A DNA stretch of 64,000 bases from Bog-159 sp963738375. Its GTDB lineage: Bacteria; Acidobacteriota; Terriglobia; Bryobacterales; Bryobacteraceae. This document shows positions 48,236 through 58,121 of the stretch, in pieces. The translations under genes were made by a program, and so were the position numbers. The notes beneath the pieces are model-generated. The model did no database searches and had not been told where the DNA came from. It saw only the letters and a program-made list of their open reading frames with translations. The stretch is from NCBI GenBank assembly GCA_963738375.1, contig CAVTWL010000012.1:385537-449536 (forward strand). Direction: 5' to 3'. Numbering within the stretch: the first letter of the stretch is position 1; every line of letters begins with the position of its first letter.

Positions 48236-50368
48236 ATGCGCCGCCTCGTTTGCGTTCCTACTGTTTTGCTCTTCGTCCCCCTGCTGGCTGCCGCCGGCGT
48301 CAGCGTCAACTGGAATCCCGCGGACCCCACCGTCGGTCCGTATCCAACCGATGTCTTGACCGTTCCGGACACCACCCAAAAGAACGGGTTCCACATCAAT
48401 TTGCCGATGCCCGATTGTACGGCCGCGCCCACCGATTGCCAGGACGTCCAGTTGCTGAATCAATTGGATGGCTTTCAGACCGCGCCGCGCATTAGCATTC
48501 AGTTTTCCGGACCGATCGATCCCAACAGCATCCATCACGCGGTTTATTACGTCGCGCTGGACAACCTCACCCAAGAGGAGCACGGCATCAACTTCACGGG
48601 CCAGATGTTGTACCTGACCCAGATGATTTACGATCCCACCGCCAATACGTTGTATGGCAAGCCGGACGGCAACCTGGATCAGCACCGGCATTACGCGTTC
48701 GTCGTGACCGACGTAATTAAGGACCTGGCGGGCAACCCGGTCACCGCCGACCCGGGATACACGGCGTGCGTGCAGCCTGGACCGGGTGTGGCGCAGACCG
48801 TGTATTGCAGCGAATTGTCGCAGGCGGTCAGCAGCGTGGCGTCCGCCGTGGCGCCCGCGCACATTGTGGCGGCTTCCGTTTTCACCACCATGAATGTCAC
48901 GAACTTCATGCAGCAGGCGTGGTCGCTGCTGCCGAACGTGACCCCGCCTCCGACGCCATCACAGCCGCCCGCGCTGATTGCCATACTCGAATATTGCCTC
49001 CCTGGTGCTGCATGAACAGGTGGCCGCTAATCCCGCGCAGTTTGTGGATGTAGCGCTCCCCATTACCAATCCTTTAATTCAAGGCATCGGCGGTGTTTAT
49101 TTCGGATCGTTTGCCGATGCCAATTTTCTCAACGCCTCCAACGTGATCGACTCCGTGCCGACCGGGCAGACGTTGACCCTGCCGGGTTCGATCAATGTGA
49201 TTTACTATCACGCGTTCCTGCCGTCTACGCCCGAACCGCCCAACGGGTACCCGGTAGTGATCTACGGACACGGTTTCGGCGACAGTCAATGGGGGGGACC
49301 GACGGCCGTAGCGCCCACCCTGGCGCAGGCCGGCTTCGCCACCATTGCCATCAACGCGGTGGGACACGGCTTCGGGCCGCTGAGCCAGGTGATCGTTACC
49401 GATCCGAACGGCAATGTGACCACCTTCACCGCCGGTGGGCGCAGCGTCGATCTGAACGGCGACGGACAGATCGGGCCGTATGAAGGCTGTTTGGCGGCCA
49501 ATCCGGCGCAGGTGGCCTTGCGCGATTGCCTGCGGCAGACGGCGCTCGACCTGGCGAGTCTGGTGCTGCACAATCAAGCGGGGGATCGACGTGAACGGTG
49601 ACGGAAAACCGGATCTGGATGCCAGCCGCATTTATTATGTCGGCGAGTCGCTGGGTTCGATGTACGGGACCATTTTCTCGGCGTTGGAGCCGGCGGTGCG
49701 CGCCTCGGTCCTGAACGTGGGCGGCGGATCGGTGGAGGACATCGTGCGCTGGAGCCAGTCGTACCATTCGCTGGCGGCGGGATTGTTGGCGTTCGCGCAT
49801 GCCGTCGCTGCTCAACGAGGGCGACGGATTTCAACGACAATTACGTGTTTCCGTATCAGCCGGTGAAGGTGAACGATGTGCCGGGAGCGATCGCGATTCA
49901 GAATGCGTTCGAGCGCTATGAGTGGCTGGAATCGCCTGGGCGATCCGGTGTACTGGGCGCCCCACATGGCGGATTCGATGCTGCCGGGCGTGCCTTTCAA
50001 GCGAATTCTCTTCCAGTTGGCGCGCGAAGACCAGACCATGCCGAACATGGCGACCACGCGGCTGATCAAGGCGGCCAACCATCCCCTCACTTGGGAGTAC
50101 CGGCACGACCTGGCCCTGGCGGATGGCTTGCAACTGCCCGCAGGATCCGCACCCGTTTCTGGTGATGTTTATCGGAATCTCCGGTACCTCCGTGAGTTTT
50201 CCCAGCCTCCCCGGAATTCTAATTGGCCTGGCGGCCCAGCAGCAGGTGGCCGGCTTCTTTTCGAGCGATGGCCTCAGCGCTCCGGATCCAAATACATTAG
50301 TACCCCCGGCTATTCCGCAGGGGTTATTTGAAATCCCCCCCTCGCTTCCAGAGGATAACGACTATTGA
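48236..50368 (+). CDS. Secreted lipase-like alpha/beta hydrolase with N-terminal Ig-like domain (about five frameshifts)
   Basis: About 710 residues if breaks near 48990, 49580, 49800, 49935 and 50140 are bridged. A signal peptide (VLLFVPLLAAAG) is followed by an SbsA/Big_5-like region (PRISIQFSGPIDPNSIHHAVY). An alpha/beta hydrolase begins with YPVVIYGHGFGDSQWGG; the nucleophile elbow is YYVGESLGSMYG (Gly-Glu-Ser-Leu-Gly). DVNGDGKPDLD looks like a calcium-binding loop. The end is PHPFLVMFIGISGTSVSF. Similar large lipase-like proteins occur in Myxococcota and Acidobacteria. This gene is among the most broken here, so genuine decay cannot be excluded. Confidence 0.75.
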
Positions 50369-51054
50369 GCGGCCGCGCTTGCTGAGCGAAGCACTCCCGT
50401 CACCGAAAGCAGCAGGCGGCCTTCCGGGCTTTTGTCGAAACGAGCGCTCTTCATCGTGACTGGCGCGGGCAGCGCGGATTTCAGGTCGAGCGCCTTGCGC
50501 AGCGACGATTCGATGCCGGCGGCAATTTTCTGTTTCACCATGTCGCCCAGATTGCTTCCGCGCAATAGTTCTCCCAGCGAGCCTTCCGCATCGATTTTCT
50601 GAACCTCTGAAACGATCGCCACGCCATCGAGTCCGGCGCTTGGCGTTAACTTCACCGTGACCACTGCGTTGCCCCCCGCCAGGCGCTTGGCTATGTCCCG
50701 GCCAAACGCTTTAGCGCAAGCCCAACGTTCCACGTGCATGTGACCTGTCAGGATCGCCGAAGGAGAGGCAGCTTCCAGCGTGGCGCTCTCCACTGTCAAT
50801 CGTTCGCCGCAGCGGTCGTTGCGGTTCAGTTCCGCCGCCAGCAGGGCGCTGATATTTTCCTGAAGCGCGTGCAGGTCTGCGGTCAGCGCCAATCGAGAGC
50901 CAGCGGGATCGTTGACGATGTCGCCCCATGCTGTGATCTTCACCAGTTGCCCTTTCACGTCGAAGGAAGTTTCGACAGGCGGGATTTTGATCGCATCCGA
51001 AGGCCTGGCGTATGCGCCGGGCAGCAATAAGGTGTAGAGCAGGAAAACGCGCAT
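50362..51054 (-). CDS. Secreted protein of unknown function
   Basis: 230 residues with a short signal peptide (VFLLYTLLLPGAYA). The body is soluble: IPPVETSFDVKGQLVKITAWG, LTADLHALQENISALLAAEL, LTGHMHVERWACAKAFGRDIA and MKSARFDKSPEGRLLLSV. Two cysteines (DRCGE, WACAK) could form a disulfide. I do not recognise the family with certainty. It is divergent from the MATE gene and overlaps the end of the convergent lipase-like gene by seven bases. Confidence 0.72.
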   Translation of the reverse strand: MRVFLLYTLLLPGAYARPSDAIKIPPVETSFDVKGQLVKITAWGDIVNDPAGSRLALTADLHALQENISALLAAELNRNDRCGERLTVESATLEAASPSAILTGHMHVERWACAKAFGRDIAKRLAGGNAVVTVKLTPSAGLDGVAIVSEVQKIDAEGSLGELLRGSNLGDMVKQKIAAGIESSLRKALDLKSALPAPVTMKSARFDKSPEGRLLLSVTGVLRSASAAAQ

Positions 51055-51116
51055 CTACAGACTCGACGCGCGCCGCGGCGAAGCAGTTACCGCCGGGGCT
51101 GTGTGATGCTGGAAGG

Positions 51117-52502
51117 ATGTCCGAAACGGCAAGTATCCGGCACGAATGGCGCCCTTTGCTGGCGCTCGCGTGGCCGCTGGTGCTGGCCGAACTGGGATGG
51201 ATGTCGATGGGTATCGTCGACACCATCATGGTGGGACGCCTGCCCAATAGCGCGGTCGCGATTGGCGCGGTCAGCCTGGGCGCCATCCTTTTCAATACCG
51301 CCACCATCTCCGCGGGTTGCCTGCTGTTGGGCCTGGATACGCTGGTCTCGCAGGCTTACGGCGCCCGGCGAATCGCGGAATGCCACCGCTCGTTGTGGGC
51401 CGCGGTCTATTTGTGCGTAGCGCTTACGCCCTGCCTGGTCGCCATCAACTTTGTAACCATCGCGGGGTTGCATCGCTTTCATGTGAATCCGGCGATTCTT
51501 CCGCAGGCGTCATCCTATGTATTCCGCCTGAATTGGGGCATCCTGCCTCTGTTGCTTTACTTCGCTTTCCGGCGTTACCTGCAGGCCATCGCGCTGGTGC
51601 GCCCGGTGATGGTTGCGCTGATTTCGGCGAATGCAATCAATCTGGTCGGCAACTGGGTTTTGATTCACGGGCATTGGGGCTTTCCGGCGATGGGTACCGA
51701 CGGATCGGCCCTGTCGACGTGCGCGGCCCAGTTTTACATGGCCTCGGTGCTGATCGCGTCGGCGCTCTACTATGACTTCCGGCGGCGGTCTGGGATGCTG
51801 CGAGTTTCATTCGCCTTCGAATGGCAACTGATGCGCCGGTTATTGAGTCTCGGATTACCTGCGGCTGCGCACGTGATTTTGGAAGTGGGAATCTTCGGGC
51901 TGGCTACGTTGCTGATCGCTCGGCTCGCCCCGGCGTCGCTGGCCGGTCATATCATCGCGCTAAACATGGCCAGTCTGAGTTTCATGGTGCCGCTGGGAAT
52001 TAGTTCGGCGGCCGCCGTGCGTGTGGGCCATTTGATTGGACAGCGCGACCCGGCGGCGGCTGGCCGCGCCGGATGGAGCGCTCTCGCGTGCGGCGTCGCA
52101 TTTATGGGATTCGCGGCCATCGCCTTTCTAACCATTCCGGAGCGAATTGCGCGGATTTATACCAGCGATCCGGCGGTAATCAAAGTCAGCGTGACATTGC
52201 TGGCGATTGCGGCCGCGTTTCAGTTGTTCGATGGGTGCCAGGTGGTGGTTTCCGGCGCCTTGCGCGGCACCGGCAATACGCGCACGCCCATGCTGTGCAA
52301 CCTGTTGTTCTATTGGGTGGTGGGACTGCCCCTAGGCATGTGGCTGTGCTTCGGTTTAGGCTGGGGCGCGGCGGGGATTTGGGCGGGTCTGTGTTGCGGC
52401 CTGATGCTGATCGGGTCGGCCCTGCTGCTGGTATGGCGGCGCACCGTTCATCGGATAGGCGGCTTGAAGAAAGTAAGCCTCGTCCGGAGAATTTGTGGGT
52501 GA
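51117..52502 (+). CDS. MATE-family multidrug efflux pump (NorM-like)
   Basis: 461 residues with 12 predicted helices in two homologous halves. Typical segments are PLVLAELGWMSMGIVDTIMVGRL in the first helix pair, LDTLVSQAYGARR, and in the second half LGLPAAAHVILEVGIFGLATLLI and VRVGHLIGQRDPAAAGRAG. The start ATG 51117 has a GGAAGG site. Such pumps export cationic drugs in exchange for sodium or protons. It stands alone, divergent from the secreted protein gene, and is followed by 217 bases without a gene. Confidence 0.93.
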   Translation: MSETASIRHEWRPLLALAWPLVLAELGWMSMGIVDTIMVGRLPNSAVAIGAVSLGAILFNTATISAGCLLLGLDTLVSQAYGARRIAECHRSLWAAVYLCVALTPCLVAINFVTIAGLHRFHVNPAILPQASSYVFRLNWGILPLLLYFAFRRYLQAIALVRPVMVALISANAINLVGNWVLIHGHWGFPAMGTDGSALSTCAAQFYMASVLIASALYYDFRRRSGMLRVSFAFEWQLMRRLLSLGLPAAAHVILEVGIFGLATLLIARLAPASLAGHIIALNMASLSFMVPLGISSAAAVRVGHLIGQRDPAAAGRAGWSALACGVAFMGFAAIAFLTIPERIARIYTSDPAVIKVSVTLLAIAAAFQLFDGCQVVVSGALRGTGNTRTPMLCNLLFYWVVGLPLGMWLCFGLGWGAAGIWAGLCCGLMLIGSALLLVWRRTVHRIGGLKKVSLVRRICG

Positions 52503-52719
52503 CTGATGTGTTCGAATGGCGGCGGGAAGTTGGGATGACGGAGGCGGGCTGATGCCGGGTGGCGGGGCGTCGGCTTGGGAACCAACCTGCCTTCCCCGTA
52601 GACGCAACGGAGACGGCATTACTGACAGGGCAGTTCTCATCGTCGGGCGTTTCCGGTTAAAGTGGCAGTCGAGAGCCGTTGCCGGGTGCCGGCCGACCTA
52701 TCGGAACTTAGCATGGTAC

Positions 52720-53082
52720 CTAGGTCCCCGGTCTGCGCAGAAGCCCCTTCTCCAGAGCTTTCGATAGAATCCCTTCGCAGTGAGCCAACTTCTCCATTCG
52801 CGCAACAATCTTGCCCGATTCTCGTTCAATAGTTGCTCGAACAAAATCATCGTCAAGGGCACACTTGTTGCCCATGAGGGTCGGCAAGATCTGAGCGATG
52901 GTAGCGAGACTCAGACCCGACGAGAGAAGGAACTGGATCGACTTTACCCACTCCTCCGACTCCTCACCATAGTTGCGGTATCCATTCTCTCCACGCCGAC
53001 TGTGAATCATGCCCAGCTTCTCGTAATGACGCAGAGCGCGAGTGCTGACCGAGGTCCGAGTCGCTAGTTCTCCAATGAGCAT
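52720..53082 (-). CDS. MerR-family transcriptional regulator
   Basis: 120 residues: MLIGELATRTSVSTRALRHYEKLGMIHSRRGENGYRNY is the MerR helix-turn-helix and wing, followed by SGLSLATIAQILPTL and a coiled dimerisation helix ending in KLAHCEGILSKALEKG. It lacks the metal-binding cysteines of true MerR and fits the small-molecule or stress-responsive branch. It is divergent from a Gfo/Idh gene, with a palindrome in the 62-base gap, so it probably controls that gene and itself. Confidence 0.92.
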   Translation of the reverse strand: MLIGELATRTSVSTRALRHYEKLGMIHSRRGENGYRNYGEESEEWVKSIQFLLSSGLSLATIAQILPTLMGNKCALDDDFVRATIERESGKIVARMEKLAHCEGILSKALEKGLLRRPGT

Positions 53083-53094
53083 GCTGAAGTGTCG

Positions 53095-53118
53095 CTTGAC
53101 ATTGACACATATGTCAAG
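53095..53118. promoter_or_regulatory. MerR operator palindrome overlapping divergent promoters
   Basis: CTTGACAT (53095-53102) and ATGTCAAG (53111-53118) are exact inverted repeats around an 8-base spacer. Each arm contains a perfect TTGACA -35 hexamer, one on each strand (53096-53101 plus, 53117-53112 minus). The element lies between the merR-type start (53082) and the Gfo/Idh start (53145). This is the usual MerR layout, a dimer bound on a promoter with an over-long spacer. The -10 boxes are not clear. Confidence 0.75.
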
Positions 53119-53144
53119 GCTTACGCTGTTGGATGGAGTACATC

Positions 53145-54230
53145 ATGGGCAACGGCAAGATTCGAGTCGGGATCATCGGAGCAGGCGGATGGGCGAAATA
53201 CGGGCATATTCCCGCCCTGCAAGCGTTGAAGGAATTCGACGTCGTCGCAGTGTCCAGCCGGAAACGAGAAACGGCCGAGAAGACGGCGGCACAGTTCAAC
53301 ATTCCGCATGCGTTCGGAAGTGAACAGGCCCTCATCGACCATCCTGATGTGGACCTAGTTGCCGTGGTCTACCCGGCTCATGAACATGCGCGACTGGTGA
53401 AAGCTACGATCGCCGCGGGCAAGGATGTATACAGCGAGTGGCCGCTGACCACCAGCACAGCCGATTCCGAAGAGCTTCTTTCGTTGGCCGAAGCAAAGGG
53501 TGTGCGGCACGTCGTCGGGTTGCAACGCCGAATGGGGCCTAGCGCTCGCTATACACGCGATCTCGTGAAGCAAGGCTACGTCGGGAAGATTCGCGGTGTT
53601 CACATGAGGATCAGCACTGATGCGTTTGTCCCAACGATGCCTGGAAGGTACGAATGGGCCTTCCACGCCTCCAACTTCTCCCACGTCTTGTCTATCTATG
53701 CAGCCCACTTTGGGGACATGCTCTTTCGCTCCGTCGGCTTTCCCAAGAAGCTGACTGCCGTTATCGAAACTCAGTTTCCGTTCTTCACGGTACTGGAGAC
53801 CGGAGAACAAATCCCAAATACCAACCCGAACGAGGTGATGGTGATCGGTACGCTTGAGCGCGGTGGCTTGTTTTCGATGCAGGTGGAAGGAGGACAAAGA
53901 CATCGCACTGGCCTTCAGATTGACATCTCAGGAACCGATGGCGTTCTCCGCATCACGAATCCGCTAGCCTTTCAGAACAAGAACGACAACGCCATCGAAG
54001 GCATGGAGGGCGACGCGACGACCTTCTCACCGTTGTCCATTCCCGACAAATACGAATCTCTTGCTAAGTCTGGCCTCGACGTAAGCGCGCAAGACATGGC
54101 TTACCTCTATGCTGCTTACGCAAGCGACAAGAAGGACGGAACATCCGAAGCCAGCAACTTCAAGGATGCGGTGCGGCAACATTATCTCATCGACGAGATT
54201 TATAGAACCTCAGAGGGCTTCTTCGGATAG
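53145..54230 (+). CDS. Gfo/Idh/MocA-family oxidoreductase, cytoplasmic
   Basis: 361 residues with no leader. The Rossmann motif VGIIGAGGWAKYGHIPALQAL is followed by DLVAVVYPAHEHARLVKATIAAGKDVYSEWPLT, which has Glu-Trp-Pro where most members have EKP, so the usual catalytic lysine is missing. The C-terminal domain includes GYVGKIRGVHMRI and FGDMLFRSVG. I chose ATG 53145 with GGAG nine bases upstream; ATG 53133 is an alternative. Codon use is slightly less GC-rich than in neighbours, and an IS follows, which hints at transfer. Expression is probably controlled by the divergent MerR. Confidence 0.88.
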   Translation: MGNGKIRVGIIGAGGWAKYGHIPALQALKEFDVVAVSSRKRETAEKTAAQFNIPHAFGSEQALIDHPDVDLVAVVYPAHEHARLVKATIAAGKDVYSEWPLTTSTADSEELLSLAEAKGVRHVVGLQRRMGPSARYTRDLVKQGYVGKIRGVHMRISTDAFVPTMPGRYEWAFHASNFSHVLSIYAAHFGDMLFRSVGFPKKLTAVIETQFPFFTVLETGEQIPNTNPNEVMVIGTLERGGLFSMQVEGGQRHRTGLQIDISGTDGVLRITNPLAFQNKNDNAIEGMEGDATTFSPLSIPDKYESLAKSGLDVSAQDMAYLYAAYASDKKDGTSEASNFKDAVRQHYLIDEIYRTSEGFFG

Positions 54231-54397
54231 GTCCTCATAACGGTCCCGGCTTCCGGCCCTCCACTGGGTCATGTAAGTCACTTATGCTTGGGGCTGGCCA
54301 GTGGGTGTTGGGTTACATCTCTCCTGGTCTACCGGGGCGTTTACCGTTCTCGGCGGCGCCCACCGTGGTTCAGCGTGCTCCTCTCAGAACCTTCCAC

Positions 54398-54417
54398 GGA
54401 GATCCTGGATGATCTCC
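54398..54417. repeat. Perfect 7-bp stem-loop in the leader of the transposase gene
   Basis: GGAGATC (54398-54404) and GATCTCC (54411-54417) are exact inverted repeats around a 6-base loop. It lies 86 bases before the transposase start, in a 272-base stretch without other genes. It could belong to the IS end or form a structure in the leader RNA that limits transposase translation. I could not identify clear terminal inverted repeats for the element. Confidence 0.35.
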
Positions 54418-54502
54418 CCGAAGGGGCAAGCTTATCGGGGCCGAAGCGCGAGCTGCGCCTGGGACCTTCTGGAGGCTCAAAAGCTTCGGCGCCACCCGCG
54501 CC

Positions 54503-55753
54503 ATGGAACTGATCACGATTCTAAACCGCTGCCACCGCTTCCCGGGATTCGTCTACCAGCACGCCCGTTTCAGTCCCGACAAGAAGAGTATCGAGATTTC
54601 GGTGCGCCCGCGCAAGGGCTCCGCCGCGATCTGCTCGCGCTGCCATCAGCCGGCGCCCGGCTACGACCAACTCGCCGAACGGCGCTTCGAGTTCATTCCC
54701 TTGTGGGGCTTCTTCGTCTTCCTGCTGTACACCATGCGACGTGTCGATTGCCGCCGCTGCGCCGCAGTCGTCGTCGAGGAGGTCCCCTGGGGCGATGGCA
54801 AACGCACCTTACCAAAGCCTACATGCTGTTCCTGGCCCGCTGGGCGCGCCGGCTGTCCTGGAAGGAAACTGCCGAGGCGTTTCGTACTTCCTGGGACAAG
54901 GTCTTCGACGCGGTCGAGCACGTCGTCACTTGGGGGCTGGAACACCGGGTCCTCGGACAGATCGACGCCATCGGAGTCGATGAGATCCAGTACGCCAAGG
55001 GCCACAAATACCTGACGCTGGTCTACCAGATCGATCTCGGCATCACCCGCCTTCTCTGGGTCGGCAAGGAGACGAACCATCGAATCCTTCCAGGGATTCT
55101 TCACCGCCATGGGCAAAGACGTAATCTCCAAAATCGTCTTCGTCTGCTCCGACATGTGGGAGCCCTATCTGAAGCTCATCCGCGAAAACTGCTCCGAAGC
55201 GCTGCATATCCTCGACCGCTTCCATATCGTGGCCAACATGAACAAGGCATTGGACAACGTCCGCGCCGAGGAAACCAGCCGCATGAAACGCGAGGGCCGT
55301 GACCCGGTTCTCAAAAAGTCCCGCTGGCTATTGCTCCGCCACAGCGAGAATCTCGGCGCCGACCAGCACTTCCGGTTGCGAGATCTCCTCCGCTACAACC
55401 TCAAAACTGTCCGCGCCTACCTCCTAAAGGAGGCCTTTCAGCAACTCTGGGAGTACAGTTCGCCCGTCTGGGCCGGAAAGTTCCTCGACGAATGGTGCCG
55501 CCAGACCATGCGCTCCCGCATCGAACCCATGAAGAAGATCGCCCGCTCGCTGCGCAATCATCGCGAACTCATCCTGAACTATTTCCGCGCTCAGAAACTA
55601 CTTTCCAGCGGCGTCGTGGAGGGCTTGAACAACAAGGCCAAAGTCACAATGAGAAAATCGTACGGATTTCGCACCTACCGTGTCCTCGAACTCGCTCTCT
55701 ATCACTCACTTGGCAAACTGCCGGAACCCGATTCTACCCACGATTTCTTCTGA
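54503..55753 (+). mobile_element. ISL3-type transposase gene (two frameshifts)
   Basis: About 417 residues across breaks near 54812 and 55075. An N-terminal zinc finger (CSRCHQPAPGYD, then VDCRRCAAVVVEEVPWGDGK) and helix-turn-helix (LSWKETAEAFRTSWDKVFDAVEHV) precede the DDE catalytic core. Core motifs are IDAIGVDEIQYAKGHKYLTLVY, FVCSDMWEPYLKLI, ILDRFHIVANMNKALD and SSGVVEGLNNKAKVTMRKSYGFR, as in ISL3 family transposases. The frame breaks may be sequence error, since similar breaks affect housekeeping genes here. Ends of the element are not defined. Confidence 0.9.
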
Positions 55754-55841
55754 CGAACCGAAAGTTCAAATGGCCGAAACAGGCTGACTTGTATCCGTCT
55801 TCGGAGCGCGTGCGTCCACTAATAGTAGAAGGACAAACGAT

Positions 55842-56747
55842 ATGTTCCGAATCGCCGCGATCATAGCGGCTTCCTTTTTCGCGCTTTCGCTCGCCGCGCG
55901 CGACCTGCAAGGCCCGGACTCGCCGGTTAGCGTGGTGGTTACCGTCAAACCCGATGCCTCCGTGACGCCCGCCCGGCTTACCGTAGACGATGTTCTGGTT
56001 ACCCAAAACAAGCAACGCATGCAGGTCACTGCGCTGGAGCCATTGCGCAGCCAGAACGGCTTGCAGCTATGGATCCTGATTGACGACGGTTCTTCCAGCA
56101 GTCTCGGCGCTCAACTCGCCGATATCAAGAAGTTCGTGGCGGCGCAATCCGCGTCAACTGAGATTGGGATCGGTTACATGCAGAATGGCGCCGTGAGAAC
56201 CGCGCAGGCTTTGACCTCGGATCATGATCGCGCCGTCAAAGCTCTGCGGCTGCCCATGGCCATGGCGGGCATCTCCGCCAGCCCCTACATTGCACTGGAA
56301 AGCTTGATTCACCACTGGCCGGTAACCTCCGGCGCGCGTGAGGTGCTGATGGTATCGAGCGGCATCGATCCGGAATACGGGTCAGGTCCCGACGATCCTT
56401 ACGTGAACTCCGCCATCCACACCGCGCAGCGCGCCGGTGTGGTCGTGTATGCGATTTACTATTCGGGCGCGGGACGGTGGGCGCACGCTTACCGGCAGCT
56501 CTTCTGGGGACAGAACTACCTGGCGCAGCTCAGCGGCGAAACGGGCGGCGAACTCTACTGGCTGGGCATGACCAACCCGGTTTCCATAGTGCCGTATCTC
56601 GACGATCTGAGCCGTCGCCTGAATTCGCAGTACTTGCTCACCTTCATGGCGCGGCCGGAGAACAAACCTGGGCTGCAGCCGGTAAAGATCAAATGCGAGC
56701 AGCCGCATGTGAAGCTGAGCGGGCCGTCGCAGGTTTACGTTCAATAA
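55842..56747 (+). CDS. TIGR03436-type VWFA-related secreted protein
   Basis: 301 residues. A signal peptide (IAAIIAASFFALSLAA) is followed by VVVTVKPDASVTPARLTVDDVLV and a von Willebrand A-like domain: LQLWILIDDGSSSSLGAQL in place of the canonical DxSxS MIDAS motif, then GAREVLMVSSGID, GVVVYAIYYSGAGRW and LNSQYLLTFMARP. This acidobacterial family is expanded in Solibacter and of unknown function. The ribosome site (GAAGGAC) is well placed. It stands between the IS and the convergent SerA-like gene. Confidence 0.87.
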   Translation: MFRIAAIIAASFFALSLAARDLQGPDSPVSVVVTVKPDASVTPARLTVDDVLVTQNKQRMQVTALEPLRSQNGLQLWILIDDGSSSSLGAQLADIKKFVAAQSASTEIGIGYMQNGAVRTAQALTSDHDRAVKALRLPMAMAGISASPYIALESLIHHWPVTSGAREVLMVSSGIDPEYGSGPDDPYVNSAIHTAQRAGVVVYAIYYSGAGRWAHAYRQLFWGQNYLAQLSGETGGELYWLGMTNPVSIVPYLDDLSRRLNSQYLLTFMARPENKPGLQPVKIKCEQPHVKLSGPSQVYVQ

Positions 56748-56750
56748 GGG

Positions 56751-57956
56751 TCAGCCTAGCTTGATCAGGCTAAGCTCGAGCACGTTCGGATTGGCCGCCC
56801 GAATTTTTTCCAGCAACTGGCTCTCGGGCGCGGTTTCCAGGTTGATGCGCGCGACGGCCGCCTGGGCCCCATCGAAGACAATGTTTTCCATTTCGTGAAC
56901 ATTGATGCGCGCGCCGCTGATGAGATCGAGCACGCTGGCCAGCACGCCCGGCCGGTCGAGATGGCGCACCACCAGAGCGCACGTAGCCGGGGTAGCCTTT
57001 GCAATATTCACCACGTTGGGAACCTTGCCCGTATCCATGAACGTCTTGACGATGCGCACAGTTTCCGCGGCAATGGCTTCCTGCGCCTGATCGGTGGACG
57101 CGCCAATGTGGTGCGTGCCGATGACCCCGGGCAGTTTGACGATTTCATCGGCGAACTCGCCCGTGCCCCCGGAAGGTTCATTGGCGAACACGTCGAGGCC
57201 CGCGCGAATGCCATTGCTGCGAATGGCCCAACCGAGGGCCACCTGGTCCACCACTTCAGCGCGCGAGGTGTTGATGAAGCAGGCGCCCGGGCGCATGGCC
57301 TCAAAAAAACTCGCATCAATCAGGCCGCGGGTTTGCGCATTGGCGGCTACGTGGACGCTAACGATGTCGGCTGAGCCGGCTACTTCGAGGGGAGATGCCC
57401 GGTATTCCACGCCCAATGCTTTGGCTGCTTCGGGAGTGAGGCTGCGGCTCCAGGCAACCACGGGCATGCCGAACGAGCGCGCCCGCGGAATCATTTCGCT
57501 GCCGATGCGCCCCAGGCCGATCAGGCCGAGTGTACGGCCGAACAGGCCGCGCGCTTTCGAGTATTCGCTCTTGTTCCACTGGCCTTGGCGGAGCGAAGCG
57601 ACGTTATCGGCGATGCGGCGATCGAGAGCCAGGATCAATCCAAAGGCCAGTTCGGCTACCGCGACGGAATTCTTACCGGGGCAATTGGAAACGTAGATGC
57701 CCCGCCGCGAGGCAGCGGCCACATCGACGGTGTTGTAGCCCGCACCGGCGCGCACCACCAATTTTAGTTTTCCGGCGGCGAGAATCGCCTCGCTGACCTT
57801 GGTCGACCGGACCACCAGGACGTCGGGGAGCAGCTCCTCAACGGCCTGCGCCAATGCTTCCTCTTTCAGGCCCGGCCGGTAGCTCACCTCGCAACCCGCC
57901 GCTTTGAGTCCATCCTGACCGGACTGTTCGAATTTATCTGCGATGAGAACGTGCAT
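56751..57956 (-). CDS. D-3-phosphoglycerate dehydrogenase-like 2-hydroxyacid dehydrogenase
   Basis: 401 residues. The substrate domain has VVRAGAGYNTVDVAAASRRGIYVSNCPGKN; the NAD domain has the motif LGLIGLGRIGSEMIPRAR, ACFINTSRAEVVDQVAL and the catalytic histidine in VIGTHHIGASTDQAQEA. A short C-terminal ACT domain (VVRHLDRPGVLASVLDLISGARINVHEM) suggests allosteric control by an amino acid such as serine. Typical SerA proteins have this layout, so serine biosynthesis is likely, but other 2-hydroxyacids are possible. I chose ATG 57956 over GTG 57965. The gene converges on the TIGR03436 gene. Confidence 0.88.
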   Translation of the reverse strand: MHVLIADKFEQSGQDGLKAAGCEVSYRPGLKEEALAQAVEELLPDVLVVRSTKVSEAILAAGKLKLVVRAGAGYNTVDVAAASRRGIYVSNCPGKNSVAVAELAFGLILALDRRIADNVASLRQGQWNKSEYSKARGLFGRTLGLIGLGRIGSEMIPRARSFGMPVVAWSRSLTPEAAKALGVEYRASPLEVAGSADIVSVHVAANAQTRGLIDASFFEAMRPGACFINTSRAEVVDQVALGWAIRSNGIRAGLDVFANEPSGGTGEFADEIVKLPGVIGTHHIGASTDQAQEAIAAETVRIVKTFMDTGKVPNVVNIAKATPATCALVVRHLDRPGVLASVLDLISGARINVHEMENIVFDGAQAAVARINLETAPESQLLEKIRAANPNVLELSLIKLG

Positions 57957-58121
57957 ACTTGGCACCCAGACAGATTCTATCGCGCCGCACCGCGCCGCGG
58001 ATGCCTGAACCCGGATCCAGCGCCGAACCGAATAATTTCTCCTTTAGCTCCAACCATTTGCACCCCAAGTACTCCGAGTCCCACCCATCCACCCGATACC
58101 GTGGAATCGATAGGATCAGCT

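Noticed and set aside
54231..55841. Terminal inverted repeats of the ISL3-type element
   Set aside because: I compared both flanks by eye and found only short, weak matches. The element ends remain undefined.
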